Shown: piece by piece, positions 7,068-13,047 of the stretch
How positions within the stretch are numbered: the first letter of the stretch is position 1
Layout: each line of letters opens with the position of its first letter
Notes under the pieces: generated by a model
What the model saw: only the letters and a program-made list of their open reading frames with translations
The model's database searches: none
Told to the model about the DNA's origin: nothing
Assembly (NCBI GenBank): GCA_004009845.1
Contig: RMBW01000318.1
Coordinates: forward strand, 1 to 13,047
DNA length: 13,047 nucleotides
Origin: Davidsoniella eucalypti
Taxonomy: Eukaryota; Ascomycota; Sordariomycetes; Microascales; Ceratocystidaceae
Direction of reading: 5' to 3'
Made by a program: the position numbers and the translations under genes

Positions 7068-8990
7068 CATCAGATCATCCTCATCAGTGGCCGGGCGGTG
7101 CGTGTTGGTAGAGGCCACCACGGCGGTGCTTTCGGACGAGGGCAGCAGGCGATCCATCATCAGATGATCCGTCTTCGCGAGTTCTTCGCGTACTGCGGGT
7201 CGGACCTCATCGCGTATGGCCGACTTGACGGCGCCGTTGATAGCGTTGACTAGCACCTTGTTGGTCTTAGGTCCTTGTAGAGTTCGACGCGAGGGACATT
7301 GGTTAGCGATATGTCCGGGCTGCGAGCAGATGAAACAAATTCCTTCTCGTAGCATGCGACTGCGTTCAGTAGGGTTGAGACGTGGCTTGTCATTACGGGG
7401 TTGCTGCGTTTGACGAGGAGCATTGCTTCGTGAGGGGGGCTCGGCACGTGTTCTCCAGTTGTCGTTGTCCCGGTAGTGGTTGGGACGCGAGGTCTTCTTC
7501 GTGTAAGGCCCGTAGTAATCATGGTGGCGGCTGAAATGGTCGAGCAGGCTCTCAGTGACTTCCCTGTAAGTAGGCAGGCTCCAGAGGATGGTGGTTTTGA
7601 CCACTAGCTCTTCTCGTGTGGCGCGACGTAGAAGGTCGATGAGCATGTCGTCGTCTTGCATACCTGCGGCCAGAGCTAACCCTTCGAAACGGTTGAAGAA
7701 GTCGAGGAATGATTCGTGGGACTCCTGGCGAGCACCAAAGAAGGCAGTGCGGGCTTGCGACTTACGGGCACGGCTGCGGAACATGAGGTCTAGTTTGTCT
7801 AGCAGCTTGTCGTATGAGCCTGGCTGGTCGCTAATGGAGACAAAGAATTCGTTGAGTTTGGCACGCGTGTCGGAGCCTAGTCGGCTAAACAGGTAGGCAG
7901 TGCGTGCTAGCTCGTCACCTATAGCTCGGCCATCGATTCACATCTTGAAGATTGCTAGGGTTCGCCAGTTTTCATACTCTGCGTGAGTGCCTCCAAATTC
8001 GATAAGGTGAGGCTGAGACGGGCGGACGCGGCTACGGGATCTCGAACGTCTTCTAGTAGTGACGGCAGTAGTTGGGACAGGAGGCATTGCGGGAGCGGTA
8101 GGTTCAGTGTGGTTGCCTATGACTAATTGGGACAGAAGCGAAACGGTGTCCTTCAATTCCCTAAGTTCGTTGAGCAGCGCATTGTCGGCAGGCTGGGGAG
8201 CGCGTGAATGAGCAGGGCCAGGAGAACGCGTCGGCTGACGGCCGCGTGATGGGGGACGCGACGCGTGGCGGACAGACATTCCCATGCTTTCGGCCAGACG
8301 GGCCAAGTCAGAGTCGGGGGAAGGGTGCTGGCTGACGGAGGGGCGACGACGAGAATGGGTATCTACACCAGGGGCAAAGTGGGATAGGCTTCGAACAGAG
8401 GCAGCACGACTAATGGCACGGGTGTGAGTGGTCTCGTATGAGATTAGTTCCTCAGCTTCATATGCAGCAGCTCTTGGAGCGACTAGAGGAGCGCGGGAGG
8501 AGTGCACGGGGTTACCATCCTTATCACGCGGGGGAGAGCGTGGGATGCCGATGAAACAGGAGGAAAGGAGACGTGAGGATACGTGAACACGAGCATGCGC
8601 CTCGTGGATTACGCGGTTACCACAGGTGACGTGGCTAACAAAGTCATCGGTGAAGGTGAGGTGACCCAAGTTATCGTGAAAGTGTTCCTTATGGGCGAGG
8701 ACGTCGCGTGTCAGAGGGCAAAAGCCAAGGAGGGAGGCCAGACGGGCGCGCTCCTTGCGCTTGAATAGTACGAGGTAACACCAGCCGGGCTTGCGCCAGG
8801 CACGCTTCGTAGGTAGGTCGAAAGCGGACAAAATATAGCCTTCAGTTGATTCCTGGTTGGGTTTCAGGAAGGGGACACGTGTCAGGACAAGGTTAAGCCA
8901 GGTCATAGTAACCCGGTAGCTCCAGGTGTCGTAGATGCAGTGAGTCAGAGTGGCGAGGAGGCCCCAGAACAGGAATAGCAAGTCAGACAT
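7059..8990 (-). pseudogene. gag: Element B Gag, 643-aa frame with one internal nonsense codon
   Basis: Particle structural protein. The start at 8990 was chosen because the Met sits in the same context (AAGTCACTATG) as in F and precedes the hydrophobic segment found in all three Gags. Residues 4-20 are hydrophobic (LLFLFWGLLATLTH), and residues 69-85 are GWCYLVLFKRKERARLA. A Ser/Arg/Pro-rich linker includes RRRSRSRSRVR. The capsid region begins at FGGTHAEYENW and continues LFSRLGSDTRAKLNEFF. One CCHC knuckle (CFICSQPGHIANQC) lies at 552-565. Codon 351 is TGA (7938-7940), and the same frame continues on both sides, so this is a point nonsense mutation, not a frameshift. The open frame extends upstream into the leader repeats, but that part (SKPSACP-type repeats) is a reading of non-coding hairpins. 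An internal Met at 7784 could start the C-terminal half. Confidence 0.88.
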
Positions 8991-9050
8991 AGTGACTTGG
9001 ACGGTGCGCAAGAAGTGGACGAGCGGGCAGATGGGGCAGGTGCGACTAGG

Positions 9051-9305
9051 GCAAGCAGACGGCTTGGACAGAACGGAATAAAGCAAGCGGTCGGCTTGGA
9101 CAGAGTGAGGAGGCAAGCGGACGGCTTGGGTAGAGGAGAGGGCAAGCGGACGGCTTGGACAGAAGGGAAAGCAAGCGGACGGCTTGGACAGAAAAGAGGG
9201 CAAGCGGACGGCTTGGACAGAATAGAGGGCAAGCAGACGGCTTGGACAGAAGTAAATACAGCGAGCAGATGCTCGGACAAAGGGGCAAGCGGATGCTTGG
9301 ACAAG
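9051..9305 (-). repeat. Leader hairpin array of element B (9 units, period mostly 29 bp)
   Basis: Units start near 9051, 9083, 9113, 9142, 9171, 9200, 9229, 9261 and 9285. The typical unit on the plus strand is gcaagcggacggcttggaca plus a purine-rich spacer. Each folds by CAAGC/GCTTG; the unit at 9261 has CGAGCA/TGCTCG instead, a paired change. The array lies between the primer site and gag, so it is transcribed as the leader. Confidence 0.85.
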
Positions 9306-9316
9306 ATAAAGAAGTT

Positions 9317-9327
9317 ATCGGTCTCAA
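9317..9327 (-). other. Self-primer binding site of element B
   Basis: TTGAGACCGAT on the minus strand, 2 nt inside the LTR end, is the exact complement of ATCGGTCTCAA at 9394-9384 in the LTR. Confidence 0.78.
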
Positions 9328-9440
9328 AATGAGACGATATACGAGGAGTTGCGATGAAAACTGGTCGTAAAAGAATAGTTCGATTGAGACCGATGAAGGA
9401 GAAAGAGAAACTAAGACTAATAATTGGCGGGAATAGGTCC

Positions 9441-9449
9441 CTACTTATA
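9441..9449 (-). promoter_or_regulatory. LTR promoter TATA box, element B
   Basis: TATAAGTAG on the minus strand, 55 nt upstream of the presumed RNA 5' end at 9394, with the GGGACC/TCCC motif just downstream. Confidence 0.72.
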
Positions 9450-9466
9450 GCCGATTCTAGTACTGA

Positions 9467-9480
9467 CAAGGAATGCCTTG
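9467..9480. repeat. U3 palindrome of LTR B
   Basis: CAAGG-aatg-CCTTG, 18 bp upstream of the TATA box in the direction of transcription; copied in LTR F at 4419-4432. Confidence 0.55.
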
Positions 9481-9510
9481 GCTAACCTTACTAGGCCTTA
9501 GTCTCTTACA

Positions 9511-9548
9511 TACCTCAACACGAAGAACCTGACCACGGAGAGACTGTC
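9511..9548. other. 38-bp unassigned island between LTRs A and B
   Basis: This lies between the left end of LTR A and the right end of LTR B and resembles no other sequence here. It is probably the original insertion target of A, later entered by B. Candidate target duplications are ctgtc (9544-9548, for A) and tacct (9511-9515, for B); the partner copies are outside the window. An extension of LTR A cannot be excluded. Confidence 0.5.
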
Positions 9549-9657
9549 TGAGACGATATACGAGGATTTGCGAGGAAAAATGGTCGTAAAGATGAATTGA
9601 ATTGAGACCGATGAGGGAGAAAGAGAAACTAAGACTAAACTACGAGGGAATCGGTCC

Positions 9658-9666
9658 CTATTTATG
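9658..9666 (-). promoter_or_regulatory. TATA-like box in LTR A
   Basis: CATAAATAG on the minus strand, 54 nt before the self-primer sequence. The first base differs from the other LTRs, so the promoter may be weaker. Confidence 0.55.
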
Positions 9667-9680
9667 TCAAAGTCGAGTAG

Positions 9681-9700
9681 GGCCAAGGCATGACTTGGCC
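9681..9700. repeat. U3 palindrome of LTR A
   Basis: GGCCAAG-gcatga-CTTGGCC. It lies 15 bp upstream of the TATA-like box in the direction of transcription. Equivalent palindromes of different sequence occupy the same place in the other three LTRs. Confidence 0.6.
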
Positions 9701-9722
9701 AATACTGATGGGCCTTAGACCC

Positions 9723-9953
9723 TTACAATAGTCTCCCCCCCCACCGGCAGAAAAAATTTACTAATTTTACAACAAAAACCCATAAAAACTCCTTCAAACA
9801 ACCAATGCAATATGACAAATAACAGAAAACAAGATGAGCCATGGTAACAATCCAATAAAACGAAAATAACACTTTCCAAACAGGGTAAAGATACCGGAAG
9901 CGGTAGGCGCCAGGGGGCGCAAGCGGTCGTCGTGGCGCAGTGGTCTGCGGCAT
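9723..9953 (-). other. Hydrophobic small reading frame in the 3' UTR of element A (uncertain)
   Basis: The 288 nt between the pol stop (10016) and LTR A (9727) hold no recognised gene. An open frame of 76 codons from a Met at 9953 ends at a TAA spanning the LTR start. About residues 20-68 are strongly hydrophobic with many aromatics (YLYPVWKVLFSFYWIV, FLWVFVVKLVNFF). The sense strand is T-rich here, which by itself yields Phe/Leu/Val codons, so a protein is doubtful. The frame stays open upstream, overlapping the end of pol. An envelope-like or accessory membrane protein would be speculation. Confidence 0.3.
9728..9745 (-). other. Polypurine tract of element A
   Basis: On the minus strand a run of eight G within GGTGGGGGGGGAGACTAT ends exactly at the LTR start. 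This is the expected primer for plus-strand DNA synthesis. The last bases include pyrimidines, so the cleaved RNA primer may end earlier than the LTR edge. Confidence 0.75.
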
Positions 9954-10015
9954 AGCCTCCAGCGGGGAGGATTGCGTGTGTCGAGGGTCACGCCATAGCC
10001 CTTGTCGGATTTGCT

Positions 10016-12262
10016 CTACGACAATAACCAGGCAGAGTACAGAGACTGGACAGTGACATCCCAGTTCTTCTTGGTTTTCTCCGTGAAGATGCGCCAGGCA
10101 ACAGTGTCTTCCACATGTTCCAGGGGTTCCCACGTCGCATCTTGGTAGCCTAGCCATTTGACGAGGGCTTGCTTGTGACCTCGGGAAGTGCGCTGTTTCA
10201 ATATTGCCTCCACCCTGTACTCACCAGCCTCCAATGAGGGGTCCTCAAGCGCTTCCCTAGCCGTGATTGCGACAGGCTCATCGTCCTGAATCTCCTGAGA
10301 TGGCAAGGGGTTGTTTGGGGCGCGTCGGATGAGGCTTACATGAAAGACTGGGTGAATATCCGAGGGTACGTTCAGGCGAACGTTATGGCTGCCTACAACT
10401 TCCAGGACAGTGTACCGTCTAGCTAGCCAGTCTAGCTTCTTTGAAGGCCTTTCCGTAGTCAGGTGCTTCGTGTTTAGGTAAACTAGGTCTCCTACTTTGA
10501 AACTTTCAGAGGGCTGGCGAAGACGGTTAGCACTGTTCTCCTGGTGTTCTTGGGCGGCCGCCATGGCGACAATAGCGAACTGGGTAGCATCACTTAGCTT
10601 TGCTAACCAATCCTGGGCCCCGCGCACTGGAGACTTATTCGAGGCTGGGGGCCCTTGTACAGATGGTTCGATAATGTCGACGTTAAAACCGTGGGTCATG
10701 AAGAAAGGAGAGAGGCCTGTAGCGGAAGAGATCCTGTTGTTTAGGGCGAGTTGTGCTTGGGGCAGCAAGGAGGCCCAGTCGTCCTGGGCGAAGGAACAGA
10801 AATTGCGAAGGTATGTCTCAATCTCCTGATTACTGCGTTCTTGGCTGCCATCCGTCTGAGGATGGAACGCTGTGGACAGGCGACGCTGAATGCCGAACCG
10901 GCGACATACTTCTCCCCAGAATAATTGAGCAAATTGAGGCCCTCTGTCGGAGACGATTGCTTGAGGAAAACCGTGGTGCGAGAAAACATGGATTAGCAAG
11001 GCTTCAGCGGTGGCTTGTGCGGTTGTAGACGACATGGGGATCAGGATCTGGGACTTAGACAGGCGGTCGGTGACACCCAGAATGGAAGTATAGCCTGAAG
11101 AGGTAGGTAGTGGGCCAATAAAGTCCATTGCTAGTTCAGCCCAGGGTCTAGACGGTACTGGCAGAGGTTTCAATAGACCGCGCTTTTGCTCTCGCCAGAT
11201 CTTGCTCTTGCCGCAAGAGGAGCAGTTGGACACGAATTGTCGGACGTCGTTAGTCAAGCCAGGCCAGGCATACTCGCGCGATACAAGATCACGAGTGATT
11301 GCTCTTCCTGGGTGTCCGGCCAGAGTAGAGTCGTGAGTCTGCTGGATGATCTTGGTTCTCAGGGGTTCGTAGTATGGGACCCAAAGTCTATCACGCCAGC
11401 GCAGCAGTCCGTCTTGGTCAACCTTACACTCGCTCATCTGCCATTGCAGACCCCAGTCGGCGGGGAACGAGCGAGCTTCATCTCGTACTAATTTACGAGC
11501 CAGCCACCAGCGGTTATTATTGGCAAGGGCTTGGTTCCATAGGTCAGTCATCTCGGGGTCAGCGAAAGGGGATGGTACTACTTCTCTAGTTGCGTTATCG
11601 TCAGTCGGCGCATCCTTGTCTGGCTCCTGAGCCCAAACTGCGCCGATTACTACCAGGTCATTGCTCGACTCACTCTTCTCGAGGAGTTGGTGCACACGAC
11701 TAGCCAGCCTATCGTCTTTTTCGTCGGCTGGCATGTCCTGGTCCCTTCTTGAAAGGGCGTCTGGTACGATTTGCTCAGTGCCTGGGCGGTGGCGCAGGCA
11801 GAAGCTAAAGTCAGAGAGCTCATATCCCCAGCGACGCTGTCTCTCGGCAAGCGTTCTCTTGGTGCGAAAGTACTCCAGATTGCGGTGGTCAGTCCACACC
11901 ACAAAGTCAACCCCTAGGAGGAAATGGCGCCATTCTCGAATGGACCAGTAGATGGCCAACATCTCCTTGTCGTGAATCGGGTAGTTGGCTTCCGGGGGAG
12001 TAAGCTTACGCGAGAGGAAGGCGATGGGGTGCATAAGGCCATCATCGCCTCGCTGGGATAATTCTGCTCCTAAGGCGTAACCAGACGAGTCGGCGGTCAG
12101 TACAGTTTCTTTCAGGGGGTCAAAAGGAGTCAGAACAGGGGGAGTAAGGAAGGCTTTCTTAACTTCGGCAAAAGAGTGAGCGCAGGCATCAGACCATACG
12201 AAAGGCGTATCCTTCTTGGTTAACCCTACCAGAGGCGCCATTAATTCTGACAGTCGAGGCAC
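10016..12262 (-). CDS. pol: Element A pol: RNase H, integrase and C-terminal chromodomain
   Basis: 748-aa open frame, the C-terminal part of a Pol polyprotein. The Met at 12262 is internal; the true frame continues upstream across a stop codon at 12269. RNase H has TADSSGYALGAE (Asp57), HDKE (Glu100) and WTDHRN (Asp125). The integrase zinc site is His310, His317, Cys347, Cys350. The catalytic triad is Asp380 (MDFIG), Asp439 (SDRG) and Glu475, giving the canonical D-X35-E spacing. A GPY/F-like module lies at about 608-646 (WLARRYTVLEVV, HPVFHVSLIR). A chromodomain at about 681-728 (YRVEAIL, ALVKWLGY, TWEPLEH) has Tyr682, Trp703 and Trp711 as likely cage residues for methyl-lysine, expected to direct insertion to marked chromatin. 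All seen catalytic residues are present, so this part looks intact even though RT upstream is broken. Confidence 0.93.
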   Translation of the reverse strand: MPRLSELMAPLVGLTKKDTPFVWSDACAHSFAEVKKAFLTPPVLTPFDPLKETVLTADSSGYALGAELSQRGDDGLMHPIAFLSRKLTPPEANYPIHDKEMLAIYWSIREWRHFLLGVDFVVWTDHRNLEYFRTKRTLAERQRRWGYELSDFSFCLRHRPGTEQIVPDALSRRDQDMPADEKDDRLASRVHQLLEKSESSNDLVVIGAVWAQEPDKDAPTDDNATREVVPSPFADPEMTDLWNQALANNNRWWLARKLVRDEARSFPADWGLQWQMSECKVDQDGLLRWRDRLWVPYYEPLRTKIIQQTHDSTLAGHPGRAITRDLVSREYAWPGLTNDVRQFVSNCSSCGKSKIWREQKRGLLKPLPVPSRPWAELAMDFIGPLPTSSGYTSILGVTDRLSKSQILIPMSSTTAQATAEALLIHVFSHHGFPQAIVSDRGPQFAQLFWGEVCRRFGIQRRLSTAFHPQTDGSQERSNQEIETYLRNFCSFAQDDWASLLPQAQLALNNRISSATGLSPFFMTHGFNVDIIEPSVQGPPASNKSPVRGAQDWLAKLSDATQFAIVAMAAAQEHQENSANRLRQPSESFKVGDLVYLNTKHLTTERPSKKLDWLARRYTVLEVVGSHNVRLNVPSDIHPVFHVSLIRRAPNNPLPSQEIQDDEPVAITAREALEDPSLEAGEYRVEAILKQRTSRGHKQALVKWLGYQDATWEPLEHVEDTVAWRIFTEKTKKNWDVTVQSLYSAWLLS

Positions 12263-13047
12263 AAAATCTCAGTAGAAATTCACGAAGCCAATAAACCCGC
12301 GTAAACCTTTCAATGTCGTAGGTGGTTTCCATTCACGAATCGCTAGGGTTTTCTCGGGGTCAGCCTTGATACCAATACCTGGGCCGACTATGAATCCGAG
12401 GAACTTAATCTCCTTAGCCAGAAAGTGACACTTGCGCAAGTCGAGTTGGAGGCCGGCTTGATCGAGTGCATGGACGATCTCGAGCACTAGTTGTCTATGC
12501 TCCTCCTCAGTACCGCTGGAGTAAATATCCACGTCATCGATATAAGCGCTGCAGCTAATACCAGCCATTTCCGAAGGACCGAGTTGATGTAGCGTTGGAA
12601 AGCAGCAGGGGCGTTGGTCAGACCGAAGGGGATGACGTTCCATTCGAAGGCCCCTAGGGGAGTCCGAAAAGCGGTTAACTCCTCATAGCCAGGGGCTATA
12701 CGAATACGATGGAAAGCAGCAATGACATCTACCTTGGACACCCACTTGGCTTCCGAAATTTGCCGCAGGGTGTCATGGATAAGGGGTAAGGGGTATGAGT
12801 CCTTTTTGGAAATAGCGTTGACTGCGCGGTAGTCTACGCAGAAACGAATTCCACCTCCAGGTTTCTTACAAATAGCACTGGAGAGCCCACTTCAGACTTT
12901 GTGTCTTTATCCATTAGTAGCCAGTAGTTCCGTCAACGTCTTCTGCATCACAAACAACAACTCTGCCCGGGACAACGGATAAAGCGATTGTACAGGTAAC
13001 GTCTTTCCCTCCAGCAGCTCGATCTTCAAGTCCACTCCAGGCCGGTG
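12263..13047 (-). pseudogene. pol: Element A reverse transcriptase part of pol, broken by three indels and a stop
   Basis: Same RT as element B: VDVIAAFHRIRIAPGYEEL and FGLTNAPAAFQRYIN in one frame (12741 to about 12563), then SCSAYIDDVDIYSSG with the catalytic Asp pair in another. Compared with B, A lacks one base at about 12913 (TTT to TT), about 12868 (TTT to TT) and about 12562 (CCC to CC), and has a T-to-A change making a stop at 12269-12271 (Arg codon in B). It also has a 3-nt insertion near 12955. The connector (PVQSLYPLSRAELL) is readable at the right edge. As it stands no continuous RT can be made. Confidence 0.88.

Larger units (their letters stand above)
4463..9510 (-). mobile_element. 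Element B: Ty3/gypsy chromovirus-type element lacking its 3' end here
   Basis: From right to left this has a 5' LTR (9330-9510), primer site, hairpin leader, gag with one nonsense codon and a frameshifted pol. The pol is cut in the integrase at 4463 by element F, so the remaining integrase, chromodomain and 3' LTR should lie beyond F, left of the window. Over about 1990 nt (4463 to about 6455) it matches element A with roughly 98-99% identity by eye. Confidence 0.9.
9330..9510 (-). repeat. 5' LTR of element B (181 bp)
   Basis: Begins TGTAAGAGAC and ends CGTCTCA on the minus strand. It holds a palindrome CAAGG-aatg-CCTTG (9467-9480), a TATA box (9441-9449), the motif GGGACCTATTCCC, a CT-rich tract and the self-primer (9384-9394). 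It is nearly identical to LTR F and only about three-quarters similar to LTR A by eye. Confidence 0.88.
9549..9727 (-). repeat. 3' LTR of element A (179 bp)
   Basis: Begins TGTAAGGGTC directly after a G-rich polypurine tract and ends CGTCTCA, the same end as LTR B. It contains the palindrome GGCCAAG/CTTGGCC (9681-9700), a TATA-like box (9658-9666) and the self-primer sequence ATCGGTCTCAA (9612-9602). A later TG...CA end at 9545 is possible but is less consistent with B and C. Confidence 0.82.
9549..13047 (-). mobile_element. Element A: 3' part of a chromovirus-type Ty3/gypsy element
   Basis: Contains RT, RNase H, integrase, chromodomain, 3' UTR, polypurine tract and 3' LTR; gag and the 5' LTR lie right of the window. 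It is likely the oldest insertion, since B sits just beside its LTR. Its RT has several frame breaks. Confidence 0.9.

Noticed and set aside
7059..7784. Separate 241-aa nucleocapsid gene starting at 7784
   Set aside because: The frame is continuous with the upstream gag reading across a single TGA at 7938, so it is the C-terminal half of one Gag.
9051..9305. CRISPR-like array (29-bp periodic repeats)
   Set aside because: There are no unique spacers; the whole period repeats, the unit is an internal hairpin, and it lies in a retrotransposon leader with no cas genes.
8991..9469. Proline/serine-rich repeat protein (SKPSACP-type repeats) on the minus strand
   Set aside because: Several frames through the array are open at once because the repeats lack stops; hairpin covariation and position between primer site and gag Met point to non-coding leader.
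10497..12000. Plus-strand reading frames of 70-110 aa across pol
   Set aside because: These are antisense shadows of conserved pol codons, repeated in both A and B, with no recognisable motif.
10016..13047. Repeat-induced point mutation (RIP) in A versus B
   Set aside because: Most differences are transitions, but they go in both directions, and the few stops are explained by indels and one T-to-A change; there is no strong C-to-T bias.

Overview
The window looks like a piece of a fungal genome, probably a filamentous ascomycete, made almost entirely of nested Ty3/gypsy LTR retrotransposons. The evidence is chromodomain-bearing integrase (a chromovirus trait), compact LTRs of about 180 bp and Tf1-type primer sites. 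No host gene, tRNA, rRNA or bacterial feature is seen. The species call is inference.

Parts of four elements are present, all read on the minus strand (right to left). I name them A, B, F and C in inferred order of insertion. Element A (9549-13047) supplies the end of pol (RT, RNase H, integrase, chromodomain), a 3' UTR, a polypurine tract and its 3' LTR. A 38-bp stretch (9511-9548) is the only sequence not assigned to an element. Element B (4463-9510) has a 5' LTR, primer site, hairpin-repeat leader, gag with one stop codon, and a pol broken by frameshifts; its integrase is cut at 4463 by element F. Element F (3551-4462) has a 5' LTR, primer site, leader and a decayed start of gag, cut at 3551 by element C. 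Element C (1-3550) has a 5' LTR, primer site, leader, an intact 662-aa Gag and a pol that is open to the window edge. The remaining halves of B, F and C should lie to the left of the window, and the rest of A to the right.

The most informative signals are non-coding. (1) In B, F and C the 11 nt just inside the 5' LTR are a perfect complement of 11 nt in the same LTR, 55 nt downstream of the TATA box, and the pairing is kept by compensatory changes between C and B/F. This is the layout of Tf1 self-primed reverse transcription. (2) In B and C gag ends at the same sequence (GAT TTT TAG), followed after exactly 3 nt by a perfect hairpin of unrelated sequence, and pol lies in the -1 frame in B: a candidate frameshift element built on the gag stop codon. 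(3) The B and F leaders are arrays of hairpins of about 29 nt in which the stems change sequence but remain paired. (4) Gag in B, C and F starts with a hydrophobic, membrane-like segment followed by a conserved basic motif.

The elements are also mosaic: A and B share nearly identical pol but have different LTRs, while B and F share nearly identical LTRs but have different gag starts. Several reading-frame breaks are one-base losses in mononucleotide runs, so some may be assembly errors rather than real decay.
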